Part shown: positions 22,648-33,941 of the stretch, piece by piece
Layout: each line of letters starts with the position of its first letter
Position numbering within the stretch: the stretch's first letter is position 1
NCBI RefSeq assembly: GCF_052324685.1
Contig: NC_135213.1
Location: forward strand, 579,501-643,500
From: Brachyhypopomus gauderio
Lineage: Eukaryota; Chordata; Actinopteri; Gymnotiformes; Hypopomidae
Length of the DNA stretch: 64,000 nucleotides
Direction of reading: 5' to 3'
Notes under the pieces: generated by a model
The model's database searches: none
What the model saw: the letters and a program-made list of their open reading frames with translations, nothing else
Told to the model about the DNA's origin: nothing
Made by a program: the position numbers and the translations under genes

Positions 22648-23488
22648 AAAATGAGTAAAAAACTCCCTAAATATGTTAGAACTACAAATGAACAACATCT
22701 GTTGTCTTTGAAATAGGCAGCCACTTCTCAAAAGAACTACATGACTTTATTGCTTTGTATAAATAATTTTTACGTAAATTACATAAATAGTTTTTTTGCT
22801 GTGTTGTTAAATGTTAGTATATGAGTAGCAGTTAGCAGGAACTAGTTGGCATAGAAATCAACCTTACAATACAGGCAGTATGCCCATGTATTATCTCCAA
22901 TACACGGCTTCAGCCAGCCTTTAAATTCAGGATTTGATTCTCACTCTTTCCTGTATTTTTGAGAATAGAGTTTAGAGTGAGACATGATGAGCAAGTTAGC
23001 TAGATGTTAAGCTTTCACAGAGACGCACATACTGTGGAGAGTTAGCTAAATGTTTAAGCTATATGTTTAGCTTTCACAGAGACGCACTGTGGACGAGTGA
23101 CCGGCTACGTGGTGAATGAAGTGAAGAATGACTGAGACTGTGAGGTAAATTCAGTGATTTATTTTCGTGTCTCACATATTTACATCTCCCGTCGGCGGCA
23201 GCTTTGGGCATGCGCAGTTCATTAGCAGTGTGGACGTGGAGCGGTGAGGGTCTGTTCTGAGTGTGAGACTGCACTGAGTGTTGTGGGGCTCACGGCAGCA
23301 CCCGCCGGGGCTCACGGCCCAGAGGACAGCAACTGAAGAGCGCGTTTGTTCAGAGTCGCCAAAAGTCTCCAATAACACCACAAAAAGTCGCTAGATTTGT
23401 CGCTAGTCGCTTTTTACTTGAAAAAGTCGCTAGAGGGTCTGAAAAGTCGCTAAATATAGCGACAAAGTCGCTAAGTTGGCAACACTGG
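22648..23488 (-). mobile_element. hAT element fragment with BED-finger coding
   Basis: The right end GTTGGCAACACTG (TIR complement CAGTGTTGCCAAC) with TCGCTA-rich subterminal repeats is intact; the left end is lost at the filler junction. A minus-strand remnant contains BED-like coding degraded by stops. A closely related copy lies at 34617-35449. Confidence 0.7.
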
Positions 23489-23836
23489 TGCCTTGCTCAA
23501 GGGCACCTCAGTCATGGCCTCAAGTCTGGGAATCGAACCCACGACCCTCCGGTCACAAGACCAGTTCCCTACCACCAGGCCATGACTGCCCATTTGGCCT
23601 GTACTGTAAACTTGTATAAATTCCAATAAATCAGTGCTTCAGTTTTGCATAATACTGTACATATTAGATACTACCCTGATTTCACAAATCAAATTTAGTT
23701 ATTTGAGCAAAATTATGGTTTGCAGCTAATGAAAACCCAAAAGTCAGTATCTCAGAAAATTTGATAAATAAGTAAATTAAAAAAAGGATTTTAATACAGA
23801 AATCTTGGCCTACTGAAAATTATGTACAGTATATAC

Positions 23837-24134
23837 CGGGGTGCCCATTACGTCAATCGCGATTGAAGGAATGTGGGTAGATCGCATGACATTAAAAAGT
23901 AGTTGATGAATGACAGGCTATCGTCCATCTGCACTGACGGTTGCAACGATCGACACACATACACCGCCCCGGTAAGAATTTATGTTCACCCCCCCCCCCC
24001 CCCCCCCCCAACAATTTACACTTGCCACCTCCTCCAGGTTCAAATCTCACTCCAGGCGATCTTGAAAAGGTAGATCTTTCTGACTTGGTCATCTTATAAG
24101 TAGCTCGCAAGCTGAAAACTTGTGGGCACCCCTG
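23837..24134. mobile_element. hAT MITE (about 298 bp) with poly-C tract
   Basis: Ends GGGGTGCCCA and TGGGCACCCC with an 8-bp duplication GTATATAC (23829-23836 and 24135-24142). A run of about 20 C lies inside. The same insertion is at 48169-48466, so it predates the duplication. Confidence 0.85.
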
Positions 24135-24142
24135 GTATATAC

Positions 24143-24960
24143 ACTCAATACTTGGTTGGGTGAGTTTGGTTTACAGCAGTTACTACATCAGTGCGGTGTG
24201 GCATGGAGGCATCAACTTGTGGAACTGCTGAGGTCTTATGGAAGCCCAGAGTGCCAACATTTCTGTATTGACTAATTTATTGAGATGCACCTGTAAATTC
24301 TATTTTAGTTATTTACCCTGCAAATGAGACATTAGATAACTACAAATCATTTAATCAGAGATGGAAAGATCGATATAATATGATCTTTATCAGATGATTT
24401 TCAAACAAAATACATGATCGGCAGATTTTGCAGATGGTTATTTGTATGCGACTATCATACGTTGAACACAGTTATGTACCTAGCTAGCTAGCTTGTAGCT
24501 AAAATGAGACAAACTAAGGCCAAAGAAACAATTAAAATACATTTTTCTTCTTAACTTGAAATTACTGAAAAAAGATAGCTAGCTAGCCTAAACAACCAAT
24601 ACCTAGCTGTCACGGTGTGCGCTCCTCTGTTCTGTGGAGAATTCCGGAAGGCCAGCTCCAAAGGGGAGGGACGTGCATAGAGGCTGTTGATGTGACTCGT
24701 CCACACACCAGCATTTTTTTTTCATGTTATTTATTAACCATTAAAATATGAATAAAGTTGCCTTTTGAAATTGACTCAAAATAAGAACTTAAACAATGAG
24801 AATATCTCGAAATAATGACCTAGAAATTCACTTCATAATCAAATCAGATTTTTTTTATATTTTATGTGGCAAAAATAGGCTTATATACATGTGTAAATGC
24901 TGTGTCTTGCACAATGCAAGTAGATTGCGGTATGTCTTCAAAATTATATGAATAATTTTG
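24143..24960. other. B1 upstream region
   Basis: 24143-24290 contains a short Tc1-like relic (GCGGTGTGGCATGGAGGC). The rest is unit-shared AT-rich sequence with a TATA-like TTATATACA at about 24890. It probably holds the B1 promoter, but no start site can be assigned from sequence. Confidence 0.4.
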
Positions 24961-25032
24961 TCTCCTCTGTACAGTACTGACTGGTTTCTCCTGTCTCCTC
25001 TATACAGTACTGACTGGGTTCTCATGTCTCCG
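24961..25032 (+). repeat. 33-bp minisatellite, 2 copies, upstream of B1
   Basis: Units at 24969 and 25002, the same repeat as upstream of the A genes. It ends 12 bp before the B1 ATG. Confidence 0.85.
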
Positions 25033-25044
25033 CTGCCTTCTGTC

Positions 25045-28000
25045 ATGCTGCCCTACTGCTGGTGTTTCTGGTTTGTGCTGTTACTAATGACATTTCTAAA
25101 TGGTAAGTGGTCATTATTGGTCATCTTAAGGTGTTAACTTTATCTCCATATTGTGCTGATGTCACGAGAAGCAGATGTCTACTGAAGATTGTGATGTGGT
25201 TGTTTACGAGGGTCCCTTTCATAGGACCCTAGTTTGGTTTTCAAATTGCTGCATTTCTGCATTTTCAATTAATCATTTTATGGCAAAATGCTGTCAGTTC
25301 TTAGATTCAAAGTCAGTGCTGACCAGACCATGATCCTCACTGAGCCTATTCCCTCCATGTATGCAGAGTATCATAAACAATATGCCCATTAAGTATTGCT
25401 GTGGTATCTCGTATCTTTCTCTGTGATGTAGTTTTAATGGTCAGCGGTGTGCAAACACATTGATTTAAAGCCTGTTTTGATTGATTTGAATATTTTATTT
25501 CGGTCACAATAATACAACCACCAATAACATAATTTCCTAAATTATCAATGAGCTATTCCATGACCAAAAAGGTATAGACTCAAGCCAGAACTTATTTTTG
25601 ATCAGTCTTTTTATTGAACATTTTTGTCATATACAAAAAATGGGAAAGATTGAACAATCCTGTATCCCTTCAACGCTCCCCCACCCCCACCTTAACACCT
25701 GATTTAAAAAGAAACTTCAACATATTCAAGAAGGCTACTAAAATATTTTTAAAACTTATTTTGTCTTTTACGTTTAAATATATTTAAAAATTATATTAAC
25801 ATAACGTAACCAAACAACATAACAAAAAAACAACACAACTTCACATAATACAATATTACAGAAGAAACACAAACAATACATAAATAATTACCTTTATTTA
25901 AAGTATAATTTCTATTATAATTACAGTACTGTTTATATAATTATTACCACACATGACGGTAATAATGATTTATATTTATCCATTACGGGCGGCATGGTGG
26001 TGTGGTGGTTAGCACTGTCGACTCGCAGCAAGGCGGTCTGGGTTCGATTCTCGGTATGGGCTGCTCTGTGTGGAGTTTGCATGTTCTCCCTGTGCCTGCG
26101 TGGGTTTCCTCCGGGTACTCCGGTTTCCTCCCACAGTCCAAAGACATGCGTGTTCGGTTGATTGATCACTCTAAATTGCCCGTAGGTGTGAGTGCGTGCG
26201 TGTGTGTTGGCCATGCGGTGGACTGGCGACCTGCCCATGGTGTACCCTGCCTTCGCCCGGAGATGCTGGGATTGGCTCCAGCCCCCCCGTGACCCCGACT
26301 AGCGGGATTAAGCGGTTCAGATAATGGATGGATGGATGGATTTATCCATTACACAATTTAATTTACTTTACCTGAAACATTCCTGCATATGTTCGGTGTT
26401 TAGTTTCCAAACCACTTATTATGTCATCTTTTTTGTTCTAAGTCTAAGTCACGTTTCTTGTTCCAAGTAATCAATTTTCTGTTCGCAGCTTTCGATCCTT
26501 TTCTTTCATCAAGGGTTAATGTCCATCTAGGGTTAGGGTTCATCATACTTTTCAGTTGATTAACGTCATTTATGAGCTCTAGCAGCGTAGTTTGATTGGA
26601 TGTAGATTTTTGGATCTCCTTCATGTCTTCATTTTTTCAGGCAGTCATGAAATCATGTAGTTTGCATTGAGTTGGAGGTTACATTACTCTAGTATGTTTC
26701 AAGTAACTAAATGCCTGTCTGGCTTGTCTTCTATCTGGAGCTTAAATGCACTCTAGGTGTTCTTAAGTAACATTTGTCTTGAGCAGTGATGTCAGTAACG
26801 CGTAACTAATCTTACAGTAACATGTCAGTAACAGTAACAGTAACTCTAATCTTACCACTTTTTTCGGTAACGAGTAATATAACGCGCTACTATTTCCAGT
26901 CCAGTAATCAGATTAAAGTTACTTATCCAAATAACTGTGCGTTACTATTTTCATTTTCCCTAGTAAAAATATATATTTTTGCTTTCTTCTTGGCTCAGTT
27001 CTACTTTTGCGTCTGACCGTAGCGCTCGACTCCGCACGCTGCGCGCGACCCTGTGAGAGCGCGTGCACGTTTTACAAGTCATTTTTTGCAGTGTCCTCCC
27101 GTAACGATGTGTGGTAGTATAAAGAAACACCCATCAAAAACAGGGGAAGGAACATTTACCTGAAGAATTTTAATGTTGCACTGTGTTCCACGTTTGTAAA
27201 GTGCTGGAATTTTGACTAACGTCGCCTACTTTAAAATGCTTGAAATTGTAATGGTATTTCGTTTCACAAGCTGTCTGACTGAACAGGGGTGGGTTTCCCG
27301 AAACGTTCGTAGCGCTAAGTACTTTTTAACCTCATACGTTTCATACGAGGTTACGAAGTACTTAGCGCTACGAACGTTTCGGGAAACCCACCCCAGTTCG
27401 CTTGTGTTACGTTTACAGATAAATTTACAAATAATACCGCGCAGCTACACAAACGTAATGTCAGGAGATACTGTCCGCGACTACTACTCCTCACGGCGAG
27501 TCTCGCCCTTTAAGTGACACTTGGGGGAGGGGCACTGCGCGCGCCAGGGTTGCTTTATCAATAAAGTTTCCCTCCTCGGGATTTTTGGATTAAGCAGTTT
27601 CTGCCTCGGTTACCGAACCTGCTTCAATACATTGTTACTGTTAAAAATGCACTTCCAATAAAGTGAGTATTGGAAAAATTTATTTTGCTGCTGAATGTAA
27701 CTACTAAAGTAACTTGTAATCTAACGTAGTTACTTTTAAAATCAAGTAATATGTAACGTAACTAAGTTACTTTTAAAAGGAGTAATCAGTAATCGGATTA
27801 CTTTCTCAAGGTAACTTAGCCATCACTGGTCTTGTGCTAGTGGAGTTAAATGACATCAAGCATCAGTAAATATTACATCTGCAGTTATATAGTTGCCTTT
27901 TTAACAGTTACCAGTATGTTAATATTTGCATTGTAAACCAACAAGTAATTAATATTAAACATTTTTTTGATCTCTCCTTCAGTGTCTGCCATGTCTTCAT

Positions 28001-31000
28001 CTGTCATGGTGAAGTTTAACGAGACTGCTACTCTTACCTGCAGTCAGACGTGTTCTGGTCTGGTCACGTGGACTGTGTCCCATAAACAACTTGACATTTT
28101 GGCTCAGTGTGACCAGACATCCTGTCAGTTCAAGGAGGGATTTCACATGTCCCATGATCAGTACCTGAAGGGAGATCTCTCCCTCACCATCACTGATGTT
28201 GACTTCACCAAGAGGGGCTGGTACATGTGTGAATGTGATGGTGTAGACTTGTGCCATGTCACTCTTCAGATTGAGCGTAAGTCTGTTTATTTCTTCTCCT
28301 GGTCATTGGTGTATTGTTTTGTATAACCTTTTCTCTGAATTTATAACTTTTATATTTTTTCTCTTCAGCTTTGAGATCTTCAGTTCAGTTCATGCCTGGT
28401 GACCCTCTGGTCCTGGATTTGCCCGTATCTGAGTCAGTGGAGGTGATTTATAACAGCGCAGATGCAGCTGCTCCCGTACAGATCTGTACAGTGGAAGGAC
28501 GCACTCTACAGTGTAAACCTGAATACAGTCAGAGAGCATCACTCATGTCTGCTGTTGTGCTGAGAGGAACCGCACCATCTGATAGTGGAGTTTACACCAT
28601 CAGGGACCTCAGTAATAAATTGGTTGTTCAGACGTACACAGTGTCAGTGCAAAGTATGTCTTTAATAATGTTCTTTCTTCTTCCAGAAATGTTTTTGGTT
28701 TGTGGTCCAGATAATATTAACACCTGCACTCAGAAATTAATATGAGGGGCATGCTACATGGATGTTTTGTGCATATATTATATACACATACACACATAAA
28801 TAGGGGTGCATCTCAATAAATTAGAATAATTGATTTCAGTAATTCAATACAAAAAGTGAAACGCATATATTATATAGGTCCATTACAAACAGAGTGCTCT
28901 ATTTCAAGTGTTTATTTCCATTAATGTTGATGATTATGGTTCAAATACTTGGTCGGGGCTCCTTTTGCACAAATTACTGAATCAATGCGGTGTGGCATGG
29001 AGGCGATCAGCCTGTGGCACTGCTGAGGTGTTATGGAAGCCCATATATATGATGGCAGCCTTCAGCTCATCTGCATTGTTGGTCTGGTTGGTCTTCCTCT
29101 TGACAATAGATTCTCTATGGGGTTTAGGTTAGGTGAGTTTGCTGGCCAATCACAGTGATACTGTGGTTGTTAAACAGGTATTGGTACTTTTGGCAGTGTG
29201 GACAGGTGCAAAGTCCTGATGGAAAATAAAATTTCCATCTCCTAAAAGTTTGTCGGCAGAGGGAAGCATGAAGTGCTCTAAAAGTTCCTGGTAAACGACA
29301 GTGGTGACTTTGATCTTGATATAGCACAGTGGACCTGCACCAGCAGATGACATGGCTCCCCAAAGCATGTCATGGCTCCTTTTTCCTTCCACTCAACTCT
29401 GAGTGGAAGCCCTCTGTGCTTAGCAACGACCTTTTGTGGCATACCCTCCTTGAGGAGTGTGTCAATGACCTCTGGACATCTGTCAGTCTTCCCCATGATT
29501 GTGTAACCTACTGAACCAGACTAAGGGACAATTTTAAACACTTAAGAAGCCTTTGCAGGTGTTTTGTTAATTATTCTAATTTCCTGAGATGATGACTTTA
29601 AAGGTTAAAGCCAATTAAAACCCAAATCATCAACATTTAACACAAATAAACACTTGAAATAGATCACACTATAATATGTTTCACTTTTTGCATTGAACTA
29701 CTGAAATACAATAAAAAAAAAATGGAAGGTGGAAAAACACACTACAGGCTGATCCAACTTTGATGTAATGTCTTTAAAACAAGTCAAAATGAGGCTCAGT
29801 ATTGTGTGTGGCCTCCACGTGCCTGTATGACCTCCCTACAATGCCTGGGCATGCTCCTGATGAGGTGGCGGATGGTCTCCTGAGGGATCTCCTCCCAGAC
29901 CTGGACTAAAGCATCCGCCAACTCCTGGACAGTCTGTGGTGCAACGTGACGTTGGTGGATGGAGCGAGACATGAGGTCCCAGATGTGCTCAATCGGATTC
30001 AGGTCTGGGGAACGGGCGGGCCAGTCCATAGCTTCAATGCATTCATCTTGCAGGAACTGCTGACACACTCCAGCCACATGAGGTCTAGCATTGTCCTGCA
30101 TTAGGAGGAACCCAGGTGCCAACCGCACCAGCATATGGTCTTACAAGGGGTCTGAGGATCTCATCTCTGTACCTAATGGCAGTCAGGCTACCTCTGGTGA
30201 GCATGTGGAGGGCTGTGCGGCCCTCCAAAGAAATGCCACCCCACACCATTACTGACCCACTGCCAAACCGGTCATGCTGAAGGATGTTGCAGGCAGCGGA
30301 TCGCTCTCCACGTCGTCTCACGTCTGTCACGTGCTCAGTGTGAACCTGCTTTCATCTGTGAAGAGCACAAGGCGCCAGTGGCGAATTTGCCAATCCTGGT
30401 GTTCTCTGGCAAATGCCAAGCGTCCTGCACGGTGTTGGGCTGTGAGCACAACCCCCATCTGTGGACGTCGGGCCCTCATACCATCCTCATGGAGTCGATT
30501 TCTAACCGTTTGTGCAGACACATGCACATTTGTGGCCTGCTGGAGGTCATTTTGCAGGGCTCTGGAAGTGCTCCTCCTGTTCCTTCTTGCACAAAGGCGG
30601 AGGTAGCGGTCCTGCTGCTGGGTTGTTGCCCTCCTATGGCCTCCTCCACGTCTCCTGGTGTACTGGCCTGTCTCCTGGTAGCACCTCCAGCCTCTGGACA
30701 CTACGCTGACAGCCTACAGTGTTGGGCTGGTTTGTTATGTTACATGTTAGGTAATGACAGTGTGTGATATCTTAATGGAAGTGAATCAAGAGAGGACAGT
30801 TAACTTACTATGTTAAAAGTGACCTGTGCTCCAATACTCACTGTATTAAATAGTGATGTGTGTGTGTGTTGCAGAAGTCCAGCCGTTAAGTCCAGCCGTT
30901 AAGAGCTCCACAGTGATAGGACTGGCAGTGCTGCTGGCCTTGACGTGGGCGGGGCTTGTGGCAGCAGGACTGATAATCGTGTGGCAAAGAAAAAAAAATT

Positions 31001-31032
31001 CAGCAGCTCCAGAGAGGATGTTGAGACCGTAA
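25045..31032 (+). CDS. Ig-like membrane receptor B1 (four exons)
   Basis: A predicted 264-aa protein from exons 25045-25102, 27983-28276, 28369-28653 and 30875-31032; all introns phase 1 with GT/AG ends. The signal peptide begins [19 protein letters not shown]. Domain 1 has [19 protein letters not shown] and [12 protein letters not shown], seven cysteines as in A. Domain 2 has [12 protein letters not shown] and ends DSGVYTI without the canonical pair. Exon 4 encodes a stalk, an Ala/Gly-rich transmembrane helix ([19 protein letters not shown]) and a basic tail. A run of nine A (30990-30998) is one base longer in phase than in B2. It shifts the tail frame, so the end reads [10 protein letters not shown] where B2 has [10 protein letters not shown]. 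Intron 1 carries a SINE and a hAT; intron 3 carries two Tc1-type remnants. The tail shift could be real or a homopolymer error. Confidence 0.8.
25987..26340 (+). mobile_element. tRNA-derived SINE in B1 intron 1
   Basis: Head GGGCGGCATGGTGGTGTGGT with A-box-like sequence, B box GGGTTCGATTC and a (GGAT)n tail. Flanked by a perfect 12-bp duplication TTTATCCATTAC (25975-25986 and 26341-26352). Also present in B2 (50356-50703). Confidence 0.9.
26784..27828. mobile_element. hAT element in B1 intron 1, absent from B2
   Basis: Ends CAGTGATG and CATCACTG with GTAACT-rich subterminal repeats. 8-bp duplication GTCTTGAG/GTCTTGTG (26776-26783 and 27829-27836). B2 shows the empty site (TTTGTCTTGAGCTAGTGGAG at about 51130). 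It contains a truncated CpG-rich MITE (about 27003-27560) and a hairpin (27286-27394). Confidence 0.9.
27286..27394. repeat. 109-bp near-perfect hairpin
   Basis: The left arm GGGGTGGGTTTCCCGAAACG ... TAGCGCTAAGTAC is the exact complement of the right arm over about 37 bp. The pairing continues imperfectly (AACCTC/GAGGTT) to the centre. Probably a palindromic MITE nested in the CpG-rich repeat. Confidence 0.9.
28801..29715 (-). mobile_element. Tc1-like fragment in B1 intron 3
   Basis: Starts TAGGGGTGCATCTCAATAAA and ends with the complement of TTTCAGTAGTTCAATGCAAA. Minus-strand transposase pieces include [32 protein letters not shown] and [17 protein letters not shown] (second catalytic Asp). 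The N-terminal domain and the third acidic residue are missing. Also in B2 at 52098-53395. Confidence 0.8.
29728..30715 (-). mobile_element. Tc1 element copy C, end-truncated, in B1 intron 3
   Basis: The same family as copies A and B but without terminal repeats. The minus-strand transposase is in pieces (30701-30327, 30330-30085, 30134-29796). It keeps all catalytic motifs: [17 protein letters not shown] and [11 protein letters not shown]. Frameshifts occur near 30330 and 30115. It abuts the preceding Tc1 fragment directly and is not seen at this site in B2. Confidence 0.85.
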
Positions 31033-31325
31033 CCATGAAGAGCAGAGTGGTCCTCTAACTAATAATCACACTTGAAACAATCACTGACTAATTGTGGTAT
31101 ATAACCACAACTCTATAAATACAGCCACAAGTGGCAATTGTGGATTCAAGCACAGAGATGGGCCCTTGACTAGGAATGAACTGCAGAACTGAAGTTTGAA
31201 CATTTCATATTCAAAGTGAAAAATGTGGGACTTGATCCACTACATCCACGTGCATTGCAGACAACAGCATTATATACCATTGGGATCACCTTGCTCTGTC
31301 CAGTCAGCTAATGGAGATGACACAT
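31033..31325 (+). other. B1 3' UTR or flank
   Basis: 31050-31215 is highly similar to the sequence after the B2 stop (60720-60855; GTGGTATATAACCACAACTC and beyond), so it is part of the duplicated gene. No clear polyadenylation signal was identified. Confidence 0.55.
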
Positions 31326-31640
31326 GTTACGACTGTGCTCTGTGTTCTTGTTGTCTGTATGTTTGTAGTGTCTGCCTGTCTATTCCTCCATGTCCCTAGG
31401 TGGTGCTGTCCATGATCCTGGATGTTGAAGGAGGATCCCATCCAGGAAATCACCAAAGGTGTGGCAAGAAGCCAGAGAGAGAGAGAGAGGAGGGGAGAGC
31501 GAGCTTTTGAGAATTGTTTGCCAGTTGTGTGTAGATGGTGTAACTTTTGTAACCTGAGTATTCTGTGTGTATGGCTCGGGGTTGACATACTGTGTGTCTT
31601 AGTTTATTGTATAATGCCAGAAGTAGGCCGTAAGGTGAAC
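31326..31640. mobile_element. possible LTR fragment
   Basis: Starts TGTTACGACTGTGCTCTGTG in an LTR-like way and holds a purine tract (GAGAGAGAGAGAGGAGGGG). No matching end or target duplication was found, so the call is weak. Confidence 0.3.
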
Positions 31641-31950
31641 CCCGTTTTCGTTCTGATCCGCTCCGCGATCTCCGAACTACATGCCCATTAGCTGATAAAA
31701 ATTATGAAGTTATATTGCACTTACCAAAAAAGTTTCGCGTCACAGAATCCTGTACTTTGTTTAAACCGAGACGTTTTCTGAAGAACTATTTTCCTTGCGC
31801 TGAATGACGACTTTGACGTCACATAACACCGCGTGACCGCGCTAAACCAATCACATAACCGATTTACGACAACAAACTGGAAAAAATGACAACCTGCCTA
31901 GTGCTGTCAAATATAACCTACAGAAAGGAATCTCCCAAAATATAATTTTA

Positions 31951-32125
31951 TAGTGGGCATAAAATAATTATCAACAATATCGTTGATTAATATTATTTTA
32001 TGCCCACTTTATATATAATAACGCACTCTTTAGTATTTATTTGGCCCTTAGAAATACATGAATGAGCATTATCATAATGCTCATTCATGTACTTCTGAAT
32101 TGGGCCAAATTAATACTAAATAGTG
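31951..32125. repeat. two adjacent long palindromes
   Basis: 31951-32010 pairs AGTGGGCATAAAATAAT with ATTATTTTATGCCCACT around a centre near ATATCG. 32023-32125 pairs GCACTCTTTAGTATT...TTGGCCC and AATGAGCATTAT with their complements. Both could extrude as hairpins. They are followed at about 32130-32370 by two diverged copies of a block of about 125 bp. Confidence 0.85.
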
Positions 32126-33506
32126 CTTTATTTACAGCACAAATCACAATTATGCAAGTGACCTTTCATGTTGTCATTTTGATCAATTAATGGAAACAAT
32201 TGCAATAATTATTGATAGCCATCCATGTGTTTGTAACAGGGGCTAAATGAATTCCTTTATTTATAGAACAAACAACTATTGTGCAAGTGGATGATAAGGT
32301 TACCTTTTCATGTTGACATTTTAATAAATAAATGGAAATAATTGTAATTATCAATAAGGACCCTTCAGGTATTCATTTATTCACTAACAACACATTAAAA
32401 AAACAATCAAAACAATGAGGGCATACACATCAACTGGCATTTACATCAACCGGCATAAACGTATATACATAACCATAATAAAAGGAATGAATGATACAAA
32501 TAGAATAGCGGTAAAATATATATATATATCTCTCTCTCTCAAACACACACACACACACGTTCTATTCCTCACTGTCAGTGTCAGAGCAGCTATCATCATC
32601 TTTATCCTCAGTTTCCTTTGCGTTCACACAGCTGGAACACCTGCACAAGTCTGTACAACAGAGTCCTGCAGAGAAACAGGAGCATCTGTTTCTCACACAC
32701 ACTCCCTCTGCAACCACAGTGTATGACATGTAGAACAGAATCAGGGGCTGGATTTTTTGTCATCCATGTCACTTGAAGGTTTCCATCTTCCAGTCTCTGT
32801 CCTTGATGTGAATGAGGATGCTCTGGTCATCCTTCACTTCAGCAGCTTCCTGCTACTTGTCTTGTACAAAAGAAAAGAACAAAGGATGAATAAATAGGCA
32901 GGCAAAAAAATGAAGACTTCATTTTTCCTGGTGGTGTGGTGTTGTAAAAATGGTGCTAGGTGTTGCACCCAAAAAAGGATTTCTTGTGCACACAGATGTA
33001 CAGCACAGCCAGGACACACCTCTAGAGACAAGTCTGGTTGTTGGGGCCGGCCAGCAAAACACAGGGACAGTCCCAAGTGTACAAGTGTGAGAGAGGGGCA
33101 GTGGGGGGTGGGGGAATGGACCGGGGGAGGGGCTTGCTGCTGTAAAACAGTGTGTTGACCAGACAGGGCATCAGGCTGAGGAGCCACAATTCTAAACAGG
33201 TATTCAGTGGCATATTAACATCAGGCATGCTATGACATTTATACAAACATACCCAGTACCCCATTAAAGTCAAAGTGTGCTTCATTCTATATCAAAGATC
33301 TAAAACACTGGGTGGGGGTGGGGGGGGGCATATTATAGGCATGGGGATGTTATGTATTGGAAAGTAATTTCACACCCACACGCATGCACAACACATTATG
33401 ACAATTTAGACATACTTCTCCCAACATCTGTGTGTGTGTGTTGGGGGATGGGATGCATTTGCATAGACTACCTACTGTGTGGTGGGGGTGAGGGTGATAC
33501 CCAGTC
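32126..33506. other. unclassified spacer
   Basis: Holds an imperfect tandem repeat (about 32130-32370), (AC)n and (TC)n tracts at 32530-32560, and G-rich tracts at 33090-33130, 33311-33331 and 33443-33493. No gene model can be supported. It may be the body of the element or gene whose first exon is at 33507-33914. Confidence 0.4.
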
Positions 33507-33914
33507 TTACCTGCAGTTAAAGTCTGTGTTTTTGTCAAAGCGTCTTTTTGGCGTCTTGCCACCCGCGACGACAAATTTGCAGCCTTTCTTGCAAATGATG
33601 CAGATGGCAGGAAGAACGGGGCCAGAGCTGGAGATGGAGAGGCTTGATCTGGACCGAAGTGTCCTGGTCGGAGTAGTCCCAGTAATTGAAGCAGGGATAG
33701 CCTGTTGGTCATCTCCCCTCTCTGTTTCTAGCACGAGACGCCGTTTAGGTTTGTCGATCTCTCGCTTGTCAATAATCCTCCGGTACCGTGTGGGATGGAA
33801 AGCCGCATCATCGGGAATTTCTTCAAATTCCAGTTCATCAAGACTGTTTGAAACTTTCACTGAAGTGTGATCGCGTCCTTCTTTTACTTTACTTGCTGAG
33901 CTTAATTTCGACAA
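33507..33914 (-). CDS. unrecognised coding segment with C-x2-C motif
   Basis: A 135-codon open frame on the minus strand, not explained by a repeat I know. It begins MSKLSSASKVKEG, is rich in charged residues (DELEFEEIPDDAAFHPTRYR), and contains a Ser/Arg stretch (RTLRSRSSLSISSSGP) and then LPAICIICKKGCKF. A shifted frame at its end reads RQKDALTKTQTLTAG and meets a good donor (GCAG|GTAAGAC at about 33511). So it may be the first exon of a longer protein with a small frameshift, possibly from an uncharacterised transposon-associated family. Function unknown. Confidence 0.35.
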   Translation of the reverse strand: MSKLSSASKVKEGRDHTSVKVSNSLDELEFEEIPDDAAFHPTRYRRIIDKREIDKPKRRLVLETERGDDQQAIPASITGTTPTRTLRSRSSLSISSSGPVLPAICIICKKGCKFVVAGGKTPKRRFDKNTDFNCR

Positions 33915-33941
33915 TGGTTATAATATTCAAAGGCTCTACAG

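Larger units (their letters stand above)
22516..23590 (-). mobile_element. tRNA-derived SINE, split by a hAT insertion
   Basis: In reverse complement, 23590-23489 is a tRNA-like head with a B-box-like GGGTTCGATTC. It continues as GCCTTGAGCAAGGCACC-type sequence and resumes at 22598-22516. The uninterrupted version is at 47677-47931. About 37 bp of the SINE middle is missing at the insertion. Confidence 0.75.

Noticed and set aside
25987-26340. Possible tRNA gene in the B introns
   Set aside because: The tRNA-like head is part of a longer SINE with tail repeats and target duplications; no cloverleaf with proper anticodon arm was evident.
32150-32380. CRISPR-like or satellite array
   Set aside because: Only two diverged copies with no uniform spacers; teleost context excludes CRISPR.
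33352-33870. 172-codon plus-strand frame
   Set aside because: Overlaps the minus-strand frame that has the better Cys motif and donor site; composition looks like a shadow.
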